Shown piece after piece: positions 16,951 to 26,437 of a stretch of DNA of 64,000 nt; the stretch's first letter is position 1; each line of letters begins with the position of its first letter. The notes under the pieces were generated by a model that was not told the DNA's origin, did not search any database, and worked only from the letters and a program-made list of their open reading frames with translations. A program made the position numbers and the translations under genes. The DNA comes from Paenibacillus sp. GP183 (lineage in GTDB: Bacteria; Bacillota; Bacilli; Paenibacillales; NBRC-103111), in the NCBI RefSeq assembly GCF_900104695.1, contig NZ_FNSW01000001.1, positions 4,756,501 to 4,820,500 of the forward strand. Reading direction: 5' to 3'.

Positions 16951-16965
16951 GCAACCATATGTTGC
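16951..16965. promoter_or_regulatory. Palindrome in the leader of the sugar ABC operon
   Basis: GCAACCATATGTTGC (5-bp arms) lies just after a TATAAT-like box at 16939-16944 and 30 bp before the first gene, the position expected of a regulator site. Confidence 0.4.
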
Positions 16966-16995
16966 GATTATGATTTCTGGGAGGGTCAATTAAGT

Positions 16996-18384
16996 ATGAA
17001 AAAGAGATTGCCTTTAATTTTCACATCCGTTCTCAGTTTGTCCGTCCTGCTTGCGGGCTGCGGCACCACAGCCAAAACTGGTAGTACTGCAACACCAACT
17101 ACCCAGGCAACAGCTGCTGCTACAACTGCGGCAACACCAGCTCCAAAAAAAGATGCAGAGCCTTTCACGGTTTCGCTTCGGCACATCCAGATCGGTGATG
17201 CGCAAAAATTCCGCAAAGCTATTTTGGATGACGTCGTCAAAAAGACGGAAGGCGAAATTCCAGGCCTGAAGTTCGAGCTTGACGGAGTGGAAGACCAGGT
17301 AAACCGCTTCACAAAGCTGCCGGCTGAAATGGCAGCAAACAACCCTCCGAAAATTTTTGACTTGTTCGGGGGAACCGGCGATGCACTTAAATTTGCGAAA
17401 GCAGGCCGCCTTTTGGATTTGACTCCGATCATCACGGAGCTTGGCATTAAAGATAAATTCGTCAACCTAAGCCAATTTTCATTGGACGGTAAAGTATATG
17501 GCTTGCCGATTGGTGGCAGCTCGGAAGGATTTTACTACAATGTCCCTATGTTCGAGAAGTACGGAATTAAACCTCCAACTACTTGGGATGAGTTGACTGC
17601 CGCTGCTGAAACTCTAAAGAAGAACGGCATAACTCCTATTGCAATGGGCTCCAAAGGCGCATGGGTGCCAAATATGCTTGTAAATACTCTGATGGGACGT
17701 TATGCGGGACCTGATATCGTGAACCAGATTCCAGCAGGCACCAAAAAATGGTCCGATCCGGAAGTCGTTGCGGCTCTTACAACCTTCCAGGATTGGGAGA
17801 AGAAAGGCTACTTCACCAAAGGTGAACTCGGTCTGGAATATCCCGATATGCTGAATCAGTTCGTAACCGGCAAAGCAGGTATGATGTTTGACGGCAGCTG
17901 GCGTTCCTCTGTATTCAAGGATCCTGCTCAAGCGAAAGACCTCACTAATAAAGTTTCCTATATCGCCCTGCCAGGTGTAGCAAACGGAAAAGGCGACCAA
18001 ACTGCAATCAACGGTAACTATTCGAACGGATATGGCTTCTCGTCCAGCTTGAAAGACAACGAATTGAAAGCAGTCAAAGCCTTTATCAAAAACTTGTACA
18101 ATGAAGATATGCAGGTGAGAGGACTTCTCGAGGATAATCTGCTTCCGTCGATGAAGCTTTCCGATGCGGCTGTGGGCAAGGTAACAGATCCAATAGTTAA
18201 ACAAGTATTGGAATCCTACAAAAAAGCAGGCAGCGTCTTCTCGCATTTCGACTCCACAGTGCCGTCGGATGTTTACAAAGAGACTGAAAGCCAGCTACAG
18301 AAGCTGATTGCAGGAAAAGCGACTCCGCAGGAAATGGCTGATGCCATTCAAAAGGTACAAGACGCAGCGATCGCAAAAAAGTAA
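16996..18384 (+). CDS. Sugar ABC transporter substrate-binding lipoprotein (family 1)
   Basis: A 462-residue extracellular binding lipoprotein. The signal peptide ends in lipobox LLAGC, a Thr/Ala-rich linker follows (about residues 25-50), and then a family-1 (MalE/MsmE-like) solute-binding fold with PPTTWDELTAAAETLKKNGITPIA and MFDGSWRSSVF. It is the first gene of an operon with two permeases, a YesM/YesN pair and a NagZ-type hexosaminidase. An N-acetylhexosamine oligomer such as a chitin- or wall-derived fragment is therefore the most likely ligand (inference). No dedicated ATPase is present; a shared MsmX-type ATPase would be needed. Confidence 0.93.
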   Translation: MKKRLPLIFTSVLSLSVLLAGCGTTAKTGSTATPTTQATAAATTAATPAPKKDAEPFTVSLRHIQIGDAQKFRKAILDDVVKKTEGEIPGLKFELDGVEDQVNRFTKLPAEMAANNPPKIFDLFGGTGDALKFAKAGRLLDLTPIITELGIKDKFVNLSQFSLDGKVYGLPIGGSSEGFYYNVPMFEKYGIKPPTTWDELTAAAETLKKNGITPIAMGSKGAWVPNMLVNTLMGRYAGPDIVNQIPAGTKKWSDPEVVAALTTFQDWEKKGYFTKGELGLEYPDMLNQFVTGKAGMMFDGSWRSSVFKDPAQAKDLTNKVSYIALPGVANGKGDQTAINGNYSNGYGFSSSLKDNELKAVKAFIKNLYNEDMQVRGLLEDNLLPSMKLSDAAVGKVTDPIVKQVLESYKKAGSVFSHFDSTVPSDVYKETESQLQKLIAGKATPQEMADAIQKVQDAAIAKK

Positions 18385-18411
18385 TGCAATGAGATTAGAG
18401 CTTCACCGGAA

Positions 18412-18440
18412 AATGCCGCCCGGAAGAGGGCGGCGTTTTT
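18412..18440 (+). terminator. Attenuator hairpin between binding protein and permeases
   Basis: Stem GCCGCCC / GGGCGGC with loop GGAAGA, followed by GTTTTTC. Placed between the binding-protein gene and the permease genes, it probably lowers downstream transcription and protects the upstream mRNA, giving an excess of binding protein. Confidence 0.75.
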
Positions 18441-18485
18441 CTTTGACCTAAGAATGAATCTAAAGGCTTTGTGAGGAGAGCAGCC

Positions 18486-19367
18486 ATGAGCCATACTTTG
18501 AAAAACCCCTACGTCTATCTGATGTTCATCCTTCCGACAATTCTTCTCTATTTCATGTTTTTTATTTATCCCATGCTGAGTTCCGTATATTACGGATTTA
18601 CGAACTGGGACGGTCTGAATGTCGCCAAATTCAATGGATTTGACAATTTCAGCAAAGCTTTTAAAGATCAAGATTTTTGGAATGCGGTTAGAAACAATCT
18701 GTATTTCATCTTCTTTTCCGTGTTTATCCAGATTCCTTTGATCATCTTGTTCGCACTTCTGATCAGCAGCGTCAAAAGGTTTCAGGGATTTTATAAAACG
18801 ACGGTATTTATGCCTTCCATTTTATCCACAGCTGTTGTCGGAATCCTGTGGGGCTTTATTTATGAGCCGGAGGTCGGCATTGTCAACCAAATACTTGGGA
18901 AGCTTGGAATCGATAAAATTTATTGGCTGGCTGATGAGAAATGGGCGATGATGTCCGTTCTTTTTACGAATGCCTGGCAATGGATGGGCTTTTATATTGT
19001 TTTAGTGCTTGCGGCGATTTTGTCGATCCCCAAAGAAATTGGTGAGGCAGCCGCAATCGACGGCGCTACCGGGTTTCAGCGAGCGTTTTACCTTACTCTG
19101 CCGCTGATCAAACCGATTATATCTGTCATCATTATGCTTTCCATTGCCGGGGCCTTAAGGGTGATTGATATCGTGCTGGTCATGACAAACGGCGGTCCCG
19201 CGGGAGCAACGGAAGTCATGGCTTCTTATATGGTTTCTAAAGCCGTCAGTACCGGGGATTACGGATACGGAACTGCTCTATCTCTATTGATTTTCGCATT
19301 CGCCCTAGTCCTGACCGCACTGTATCAGATTGTGTTTGGAAGAAATAGCGAAAGGATTGAATTTTGA
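18486..19367 (+). CDS. Sugar ABC transporter permease (MsmF/LacF-like)
   Basis: A 293-residue permease of the CUT1 type. It has six membrane segments, and the EAA loop is EIGEAAAIDGATGFQRAFYLTLPLIKP. ATG 18486 follows GAGGAGAG; an in-frame GTG 15 bp upstream is less likely. Its stop overlaps the start of the second permease (TGATG), so the two are translationally coupled. Confidence 0.93.
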   Translation: MSHTLKNPYVYLMFILPTILLYFMFFIYPMLSSVYYGFTNWDGLNVAKFNGFDNFSKAFKDQDFWNAVRNNLYFIFFSVFIQIPLIILFALLISSVKRFQGFYKTTVFMPSILSTAVVGILWGFIYEPEVGIVNQILGKLGIDKIYWLADEKWAMMSVLFTNAWQWMGFYIVLVLAAILSIPKEIGEAAAIDGATGFQRAFYLTLPLIKPIISVIIMLSIAGALRVIDIVLVMTNGGPAGATEVMASYMVSKAVSTGDYGYGTALSLLIFAFALVLTALYQIVFGRNSERIEF

Positions 19368-20197
19368 TGCCGATCGCATGGAAAAAAACATTGCCTCATC
19401 TGGTTTTGCTTGCATATGTGGTCATTATATTAGTTCCTTTTCTGTTTGTAATTTTATCGTCGTTTAAACAGGACAATATTGAGATTGCAAGCTACCCTTT
19501 CAGATTGCCGAGCACATGGTATTTTCATAACTATGTTGAAGCTTGGGTAAAAGCCAAAATAAACGTTTATTTCTTTAATAGTCTCTATCTTTCCTTAACT
19601 GCAGCTTTCACGGGTGTTTTTCTCTCGGCCGGAACGGCTTTTGCCATCACCCGGATGAAATTTATTAAAACGAGCCGGTGGATTTACCAGTTTGTATTGA
19701 TTGGAATGCTCATTCCGGGAAATGTGCTGTTTATTGCCCAGTACATCCTGGTGAAAAACCTGGGTATTTTGAACACTCACTGGTCTTTGTTTTTGCCATA
19801 TACGGCCGGTGCCCTGCCGATCAGTGTGCTTCTCGTTTCAGCGTTTATGCGAGCTATTCCAACTGAACTTGAGGAAGCGGGAATTATTGATGGATTGAGT
19901 TCTCCGGGACTCTTTGTTAGAATCATATTACCAATAACTTTGCCCGCTCTCATTACGGTATTTATCGTGAATTTCCTGGGCAACTGGAACGAATACCTGC
20001 TTTCGAACTTTTTCTTGAGCAAGGATGCACTGAAAACACTGCCGACCGGTATGGTCGGGTTCCGCAATACATTTAAAACCAACTACGCACTTATCAGCAC
20101 GGGAATCGTATACAGCGTTGTGCCGGTCCTCATTCTTTACGCATTTTTGCAGGAGAAGATTATCGACGGTTTGACGGCGGGGAGTGTGAAAGGATAG
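19367..20197 (+). CDS. Sugar ABC transporter permease (MsmG/LacG-like)
   Basis: A 276-residue CUT1 permease, partner of the preceding one. EAA loop ELEEAGIIDGLSSPGLFVRIILPITLP; the C-terminus ends QEKIIDGLTAGSVKG, typical of the family. ATG 19367 overlaps the previous stop codon. The YesM kinase gene begins 25 bp downstream. Confidence 0.94.
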   Translation: MPIAWKKTLPHLVLLAYVVIILVPFLFVILSSFKQDNIEIASYPFRLPSTWYFHNYVEAWVKAKINVYFFNSLYLSLTAAFTGVFLSAGTAFAITRMKFIKTSRWIYQFVLIGMLIPGNVLFIAQYILVKNLGILNTHWSLFLPYTAGALPISVLLVSAFMRAIPTELEEAGIIDGLSSPGLFVRIILPITLPALITVFIVNFLGNWNEYLLSNFFLSKDALKTLPTGMVGFRNTFKTNYALISTGIVYSVVPVLILYAFLQEKIIDGLTAGSVKG

Positions 20198-20221
20198 CCG
20201 AATGAAGGGCGGTGAATAGGA

Positions 20222-22060
20222 TTGAGCCTGCGGTTTAAACTGTTTGCCGCTTTTTTTACGCTAGTTATCACACCCCTGTTTTTACTGGGGATAGCTGCTG
20301 ATTTCTTTGTATCGGGTATCATTGAACAGAAATATTCGAGGCAGGCTGAAATAACACTGCGAGCGCTCAGTCAAAGTGTTGACTTCCTGTTTCTTGAGAT
20401 GAACAAGGTGACGGACAGCTCCATAGCGAGTAAAGCTCTACAAGATGTGATGAACAGGCAAGGAACGGATGCCAGTAATCTGACGAGTATTAATTACCTG
20501 GAATTGAACGAAATCCAAAGGAATTTTCGCGACCTGCTGGTTAATTTCCCGACTCTCGGTTACGCGCTGGCGTATACGCTGAATGATGAGCGGATCTTAC
20601 GGATCTATGCAAAAGATAATTTTACAGCCATGCCCTTTGACGAGTTTAAAAAGCAGCCGCTCTATCAAACCGTGATAGAACGGCAGGGTTTCCCGGTCTG
20701 GGTGGGTCCTAATGAATTCCCGAAGTTAACGGGAAATGAGCCGGTGTTTACCCAAGTTCGCGTCGTGAAAGACATCAATACCCTGGATGATAAAGGCATT
20801 TTGCTTGTGCAGATCCGGAATTCCGCCGTGGACGGAATCTTCCGGTATTTCAGTTTCAAGCAGGAAAAATACAACACTCGTTTTTTTATCGTAAACGATA
20901 ACGGTCTCATCCTATTTGACAGCTCCGATCTAAGCCTTGGTCGTAATTTGCAAGATCAAATAAAAGGTAAAGTTCAATTCAACGCTGACTATCAAACCTA
21001 TAGGAAAGTTTTTGCGGGAGAGGACAGTGTCATATCCGGGATACCGCTGGGGACTGAAAAATGGCATTTGATCTCCGTCACTTCATGGAGTTCGTTATCC
21101 AAAGAAACTTTGCTTTACGGGAAATGGGTAGCAGGGATAATTGGTCTATGTCTGCTTCTTGCTTCCGTATTCATTTTTGTTTTTGTTAACCGGATTGCAC
21201 GCAAAATTAATCGTATTGTTCGTTTTATGCGGCGGGTGGAAAACGGCGAATTGGATCTTCGTGTGGAAGAAACCGGAGCAGATGAGCTCTTTCTGCTGTC
21301 CAAAGGGTTTAACAGCTTGATCTCCCGTGTACAAGAATTACTCCGCCGGGTCAAAAGGGAGCAGGAACAGAAAAATCGGTCAGAAATCCGGCTGCTGCAA
21401 GCCCAAATTAAACCTCATTTTATTTTCAATACTTTGGAATCCATCAATGCGCTCGCCGTCCAAAATGAGGGAAAGAAGGTCAGCCAAATGGTGCTGCGCC
21501 TTGCCAACATTTTGCGGATCAGCTTTAAGGGGGCCGAGGAAGTCCAGCTTCGCCAAGAGATTGAGCATCTCAGGAGCTACATGGAAATCCAACAATATCG
21601 GTTCGGTGAAGTATTCGAATATGAAATTGAGATACCCGAGGAGCTCTTGGATTGCGCTGTCCAGAAGCTGACGCTTCAACCGCTGGTGGAGAACTGCATC
21701 CAGTACGCTTTCGACGGCTTGAACCGGAAGGGGAAAATCACAATTCGGGCGGAAGATGAGAATAATCGGCTTTTGTTGACCGTGCAGGATAATGGGAAAG
21801 GCATTCCGAACGATGTGCTTTTCCGGTTCCAATACATGGTGAGCGATGAAGGATTCGCTGAAGGGTCGGAAGACAACGACCGAAACCTGGAAAGGCGCGG
21901 ACTCGGCGTGCGAAGTGTGGCGGACCGCATTCGCATCCAATATGGACGCGAATATGGATTGATTATTTGTTCCGAGGAGCTGCAAGGTACAATCATCAGA
22001 TGCATTTTACCTAAATACGAACCGGGTGAACGCTATGAAACTAAAAGCAATGCTGGTTGA
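20222..22060 (+). CDS. YesM-type sensor histidine kinase
   Basis: A 612-residue membrane sensor. Membrane segment near residues 8-30, a large extracellular Cache-like domain (about 30-290), a second membrane segment (about 298-320), HAMP, then a His_kinase domain with LLQAQIKPHFIFNTLESINALA (phospho-His in KPHF) and HATPase motifs VENCIQYAF and VQDNGKGIPND. TTG 20222 is the only reasonable start, preceded by GGGCGGTG. These LytS/YesM kinases sense extracellular sugars, sometimes through the neighbouring binding protein, and signal to AraC-type regulators like the next gene. Confidence 0.92.
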   Translation: MSLRFKLFAAFFTLVITPLFLLGIAADFFVSGIIEQKYSRQAEITLRALSQSVDFLFLEMNKVTDSSIASKALQDVMNRQGTDASNLTSINYLELNEIQRNFRDLLVNFPTLGYALAYTLNDERILRIYAKDNFTAMPFDEFKKQPLYQTVIERQGFPVWVGPNEFPKLTGNEPVFTQVRVVKDINTLDDKGILLVQIRNSAVDGIFRYFSFKQEKYNTRFFIVNDNGLILFDSSDLSLGRNLQDQIKGKVQFNADYQTYRKVFAGEDSVISGIPLGTEKWHLISVTSWSSLSKETLLYGKWVAGIIGLCLLLASVFIFVFVNRIARKINRIVRFMRRVENGELDLRVEETGADELFLLSKGFNSLISRVQELLRRVKREQEQKNRSEIRLLQAQIKPHFIFNTLESINALAVQNEGKKVSQMVLRLANILRISFKGAEEVQLRQEIEHLRSYMEIQQYRFGEVFEYEIEIPEELLDCAVQKLTLQPLVENCIQYAFDGLNRKGKITIRAEDENNRLLLTVQDNGKGIPNDVLFRFQYMVSDEGFAEGSEDNDRNLERRGLGVRSVADRIRIQYGREYGLIICSEELQGTIIRCILPKYEPGERYETKSNAG

Positions 22061-23645
22061 CGATGAACTGCCGATCCTGAACAACCTGAACCGTGTGCTT
22101 CCCTGGGATAATATGGATATTGAAGTAGTGAAGCTGGCTCGTAATGGGTCGGAAGCGATGGAGGGAGTCCGATTGCATCGCCCCGACATCATCCTCTGCG
22201 ATATCCGCATGCCTATTATGGACGGGATGACCTTTCTTGCGGAAGTCCGGAAGATTGATTCGGTTTGCGAAATTCTGATGCTCACCGGTTATCAGGAATT
22301 CGAATATGCACGAACCGCGATTCAGTTTGGAGTTAGAGACTATATTTTGAAACCGATTGATTACGATAAATTGGAGAAAACCGTCCGTAAAATTGCAGAT
22401 TCCCTGCTTGCCGAGCGAGCAATGCGAATGAAGAAAGATTCTCAATGGGACAAAGCGGCTCACCTGGCTAATGATAAAATTTTGTATGATGTGTTGATGG
22501 GGCTTTCCGCAGCCGATGAGCATCACTTGCTTCCTTTTGACGATCAGGATGCGGACGATTTAATTTTCACTTTTTTACTTGTCGATATCGAAGGATACAG
22601 CCAGCACTCATTGCACTGGACGGACAAGGAACGGAAGCTTTGGAATTTTGCGGTGGGAAATGTATTGAGGGAGGCGCTTTTGCAGTTTCAGTTGAAATAT
22701 TCTGCACTGCAGATCCGTGAAGGTGAGTGGTGCGTCCTGATTGAACATCATCACAGCGATGCTTCCGATGCCTCCCTTTCGGCTCAAGTCTGGCTGCAAA
22801 CACTGCAAAATGCGGTAAGCGACAATGTGAAGCTCAGCGTCAATGTCGGGGTTTATCCAGGAACGGTTTCATTTGACGGTCTAGCCGGTGCGTACAAAAA
22901 CATGCAAAGAATCATGCTGCAGCATGCCGGGAGCAACCGGATTTTTTCTGTGACCGAAGAGAATCTCGAGAATCAGGAAGCGAATCGGTCCCTTTGGAAC
23001 ATAATGGAGGAGATCATGTCCGGTCTCAGACAGCTTGAGCGAACCAAAATGGATAAGGCTCTGCAAAATTTACGATTCTATTTAGCGGCAGACGACGTAC
23101 AGTTTCCAATAAAATCGGAGTCTTTCATGAGCTATCTTCTCATCCAACTGCTTCGGGAAATGCGGGAAATGGACATCGTCACGTCAAAGTTAGAAGAATC
23201 AGTGTGGAAAAAGCTGCAGTACAGCATGAGTATGAAAGATGTGATGGAAACCATCGTTCATCTTACCGATCATGCGCTGGAAACGGCTTTAAGCAAGAAA
23301 ACAAGCGAGCTCCTCATGATCTCGGCCAAGGAATACATTCACCGTTGTCTGTCAAGCGATATCGGGGTGGAGGAAGTTGCCGATCATCTCGGCATCAGCA
23401 ACAGTTATTTCAGCTTGCTGTTCAAAGCTTATTTCGGTGAAACCTTCGTTGAATATGTGACGAAGCAGCGGATGGAGCAAGCGAAATCGATGCTGCGGGC
23501 AAGCGACAAGAGCATAGCGAAAATTTGCTCGCTTGTCGGATTTGCGCAGCGGCGTTATTTTACAAAAGTATTCCAAAAATATACGGGGATGACGCCTTCC
23601 GAATATCGGGAAATCAAGGGAGGCAGCGGAGGCGAAACAGGATGA
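22035..23645 (+). CDS. YesN-type response regulator (receiver + AraC HTH)
   Basis: A 536-residue regulator. The N-terminal receiver has MLVDDELPILNNL and LCDIRMPIMDG (phospho-Asp) with Lys in LKPIDYDKL. A long variable middle follows (about 130-430), then a C-terminal AraC/XylS double HTH (VEEVADHLGISNSYFSLLFK and SIAKICSLVGFAQRRYFTKVFQKYTGMTPSEYR). It overlaps the kinase gene by 26 bp, so the pair is co-translated. GTG 22026 is an alternative start. It most likely activates this ABC/NagZ operon. Confidence 0.93.
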   Translation: MKLKAMLVDDELPILNNLNRVLPWDNMDIEVVKLARNGSEAMEGVRLHRPDIILCDIRMPIMDGMTFLAEVRKIDSVCEILMLTGYQEFEYARTAIQFGVRDYILKPIDYDKLEKTVRKIADSLLAERAMRMKKDSQWDKAAHLANDKILYDVLMGLSAADEHHLLPFDDQDADDLIFTFLLVDIEGYSQHSLHWTDKERKLWNFAVGNVLREALLQFQLKYSALQIREGEWCVLIEHHHSDASDASLSAQVWLQTLQNAVSDNVKLSVNVGVYPGTVSFDGLAGAYKNMQRIMLQHAGSNRIFSVTEENLENQEANRSLWNIMEEIMSGLRQLERTKMDKALQNLRFYLAADDVQFPIKSESFMSYLLIQLLREMREMDIVTSKLEESVWKKLQYSMSMKDVMETIVHLTDHALETALSKKTSELLMISAKEYIHRCLSSDIGVEEVADHLGISNSYFSLLFKAYFGETFVEYVTKQRMEQAKSMLRASDKSIAKICSLVGFAQRRYFTKVFQKYTGMTPSEYREIKGGSGGETG

Positions 23646-25285
23646 TTGAAGTTGGTTTGCTCTCACTTGAGGAGAAGGTCGGGCAAATGTTCATGTGCGG
23701 GTTTGACGGCAAGGTGCCGATGGCCGAGATCATTACAATGATCGAAAAGCACAGGATCGGAGGTATCATTTACTTCAGGCGCAATGTGCAGGATACCAAA
23801 CAATTGTCGCGGATGTCTCTTGAACTGCAGCAAATAAACGCAGTGCACAGCGCGGTTCCCCTCTTTCTCGCAATCGACCAGGAGGGAGGGATGGTTTCGC
23901 GAATCGATCGCGAAGTGACCCTTATTCCCGGGGCCATGGCACTCGGCGCTACAAGGAACAAGGATGCTGCCTGGAAGACGGCCGCGATAAGCGGGAGAGA
24001 GCTTCGGGGGATGGGCATCAATATGAATTTTGCGCCGAGTGTGGATGTAAACAACAATCCACAGAATCCGGTCATCGGCGTCCGTTCTTATGGCGCAGAT
24101 CCGATACTGGTTGGGGAGATGGGCGCTGCCGCAGTCCGCGGTTATCAGGAAGCCGGAGTAGCGGCGACTGCCAAGCATTTCCCCGGCCATGGGGACACGG
24201 ACGTCGATTCGCATCTCGGAGTGCCGATCGTAAGACACGAAACCGAGCGCCTCGAGCGGATCGAACTATCCCCGTTCATTCGAGTGATTGAAGCGGGTGT
24301 GGATGCGATCATGACGGCTCACATCATCTTTCCCGCATTTGGGGAGGAAAAGCGCCCTGCCACATTATCTCCGAACATTCTTATGGGCTTGCTGCGCGGC
24401 AGGCTTGGCTTCAGTGGTGTCATTGTCACAGATTGTCTGGAGATGCATGCGATCTCCAAGGAATATGGCATCCCGCAAGCAGCTGTGATGGCCATCGAGG
24501 CAGGTGCTGACCTGGTGCTTGTCAGTCATACATACGAAGAACAACAGGCTGCAGTTGTCGCAGTCATGGAAGCTGTTCGTTCGGGCAGAATTCCGGAATC
24601 CCGCATTGACGAATCAGTCGAACGAATTTTGGCGCTGAAAAAAAAGCGGAATATGGAGGGTTTTATAGGCGGCATGGGAGAGGCCTTTGGGTTAGCCCAG
24701 GATTGGGACCTCGTACGTGAAGTGAGCGAACAGAGCATAACTTTGGTAAAAGACGAAGGTGGTCTCCCGCTGGATCCCGATGAACCAACACTCATTGTTT
24801 GGGCGGAGCCTCGAGAAGCGTCAGAGGTCGTAGAGATCATTCACCAGGAGGAGGCGTTAGAATCGGCTTTGTCTCCTTTTCTCAAAAAAGTGGAAGAAAT
24901 CCGGATAGGCCTAAAACCCATGGAAGATGAAATTGTTTTAGTGCTGGGAAGAGGCAGCCAATTTAAGCAAATTGTCGTGGCTACTCACAATCCGGTTTCG
25001 CGGCTGGATCAAGGACAGATCCAATTAGTCAAAAAATTGGCTAGTCTTACTGGTATTAGGCTCGTCGTTGCAGCAACTCGAAACCCATATGACCTGAATG
25101 AGTTTCCGGAGGTCAAAACCTATTTGTGCACGTACGAGAATCGTCCAATGGCCATACAATCATTAGCGCGTGTTCTTATGGGCAAGACACGTCCACAGGG
25201 GAAACTGCCGGTTACTTTGTCGGAAACATACGGGTTCGGCTGGGGAATGACCACATTTCATAGCGCCGAGCGCTCTCAAAAGTAA
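23642..25285 (+). CDS. nagZ: GH3 beta-N-acetylhexosaminidase (NagZ type)
   Basis: A 547-residue glycoside hydrolase family 3 enzyme. It has the NagZ signature KHFPGHGDTDVDSH (residues about 180-193), including the catalytic His/Asp dyad loop, and the nucleophile Asp in VIVTDCLEMHAI. A C-terminal Rossmann-like domain (about 365-547) is present. No signal peptide is seen, so it should act in the cytoplasm on imported GlcNAc-containing saccharides or muropeptides. ATG 23642 overlaps the regulator stop (ATGA) with GGAGG upstream. It gives the best clue to the substrate of the upstream transporter. Confidence 0.9.
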   Translation: MIEVGLLSLEEKVGQMFMCGFDGKVPMAEIITMIEKHRIGGIIYFRRNVQDTKQLSRMSLELQQINAVHSAVPLFLAIDQEGGMVSRIDREVTLIPGAMALGATRNKDAAWKTAAISGRELRGMGINMNFAPSVDVNNNPQNPVIGVRSYGADPILVGEMGAAAVRGYQEAGVAATAKHFPGHGDTDVDSHLGVPIVRHETERLERIELSPFIRVIEAGVDAIMTAHIIFPAFGEEKRPATLSPNILMGLLRGRLGFSGVIVTDCLEMHAISKEYGIPQAAVMAIEAGADLVLVSHTYEEQQAAVVAVMEAVRSGRIPESRIDESVERILALKKKRNMEGFIGGMGEAFGLAQDWDLVREVSEQSITLVKDEGGLPLDPDEPTLIVWAEPREASEVVEIIHQEEALESALSPFLKKVEEIRIGLKPMEDEIVLVLGRGSQFKQIVVATHNPVSRLDQGQIQLVKKLASLTGIRLVVAATRNPYDLNEFPEVKTYLCTYENRPMAIQSLARVLMGKTRPQGKLPVTLSETYGFGWGMTTFHSAERSQK

Positions 25286-25296
25286 AAACCCAAACT

Positions 25297-25324
25297 AAAA
25301 AAGCCTTGTCCGCAAGGCTTTTTC
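25297..25324 (+). terminator. Terminator of the NagZ operon
   Basis: Stem AAAAGCCTTG / CAAGGCTTTT with loop TCCG and flanking A/T runs, 12 nt after the nagZ stop. The same stem sequence occurs at 16553-16581. Confidence 0.9.
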
Positions 25325-25403
25325 TGTGTTCAAATTTAATTTCGTGTCAATTGTATCTGGCATACCCTATTTATTACCCCTGTATGGATAAAAAGAACCA
25401 GCA

Positions 25404-26279
25404 TCAAGACAAAGCCCGCAGCTTCCGATAGGTCATGGGGGTGATGGCGGCAATATTTTTAAAAGTCCGGTCAAAATGTCCGATGCTGTCAAAACCGACG
25501 GCCTCCGCAATGTCGATAATTTTGTGATCCGTTTCTTTGAGCAGACGCTGTGCTTCCTTAATTCGGGTGAGGTTAACGTATTCGATCAGGGTGAAGCCTG
25601 TAACGGCTTTAAAAGTGCGGCTCAAATAATAAGGGCTGATGAAAAAGGTATCCGAAAGCCCCGTTAAACTGAGATGGCTGTGATATTGCTCGTTAATATA
25701 TTTGACGATATCGGTAATTTTGGTGTGCAGCGGATTTGCAGGCACCGTATCCTCTGTAACACTTCGATCCATATGGCGGGCCGCAAACAAAAGCAGCTCG
25801 ATGAGCAGCAGACGAATATAGCGTTCATAGCCGACATCCTGCTTGACCAGCTCTTTGGACAGCTTGTTCAGTATCGACTCCACGAAGGCCTGTTCAGGAG
25901 GATTAAGGCGAAGCAAATGGCAATTCTGCTCAAAAATCCGGAACAAGACTGGATCGTAAAGCGGATGATCGGAACCCAGAAAGAAGTCGCTGAAATTGAT
26001 GACGATGCGCTCATGGCCCAGCTTGCCCAGATCGGTGGATTGGTGAAGATCGTGCTTGTTGATGAATATGAGGTCACCGCCGTAGATTCGATAGGTTTTG
26101 TCCTTGATAAAATAGGTTCTTTGCCCCGAGAGCAAATAGTAAATTTCATAAGTGCTGTGATAATGATTCATCCGTTCAAAAGCTTTGGTGCGGTGCACAT
26201 GCTGAAAATAAAACTCTCCTTCTTCATCTCCAAAAGTCAGTGAATTGGCTTCCCTTACTCTTTCCTTTTCCATTTGCAT
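25404..26279 (-). CDS. AraC-family regulator divergent to uxaC
   Basis: A 291-residue regulator. The N-terminal cupin-like sensor domain has RMNHYHSTYEIYYLLSGQRTYFI and GGDLIFINKHDLHQS. The C-terminal AraC HTH pair is LTGLSDTFFISPYYLSRTFKAVTGFTLIEY and IIDIAEAVGFDSIGHFDRTFKNIAAITPMTYRKL. ATG 26279 is 8 nt after a G7 ribosome site. The divergent position and direct repeats at 26310 and 26340 make it the probable regulator of uxaC, with a sugar acid as effector (inference). Confidence 0.9.
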   Translation of the reverse strand: MQMEKERVREANSLTFGDEEGEFYFQHVHRTKAFERMNHYHSTYEIYYLLSGQRTYFIKDKTYRIYGGDLIFINKHDLHQSTDLGKLGHERIVINFSDFFLGSDHPLYDPVLFRIFEQNCHLLRLNPPEQAFVESILNKLSKELVKQDVGYERYIRLLLIELLLFAARHMDRSVTEDTVPANPLHTKITDIVKYINEQYHSHLSLTGLSDTFFISPYYLSRTFKAVTGFTLIEYVNLTRIKEAQRLLKETDHKIIDIAEAVGFDSIGHFDRTFKNIAAITPMTYRKLRALS

Positions 26280-26309
26280 GCTGCAATCCCCCCCAAACAA
26301 GTTCGAAAG

Positions 26310-26370
26310 TTATAGCAAGATAAGTTAATATTAACATGATTATAGCAAAAAAAGCGAAGATCATTCGCTT
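26310..26370. promoter_or_regulatory. AraC-type direct repeats and palindrome in uxaC control region
   Basis: TTATAGCAA occurs twice, at 26310-26318 and 26340-26348, 30 bp (about three turns) apart. This is the arrangement expected for an AraC-family dimer. A palindrome with arms AAGCGAA / TTCGCTT follows at 26352-26370, and TTAATATTAA lies between the repeats. Confidence 0.5.
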
Positions 26371-26437
26371 ATATTGCGCTATACTGGAGGGGATGGAATA
26401 GCTGGCTCAGCAAAAACCTTGAAGGCGGTGTGCGAAT

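Noticed and set aside
25674-26243. 189-codon plus-strand frame
   Set aside because: Antisense to the AraC-family gene; no supporting signals.
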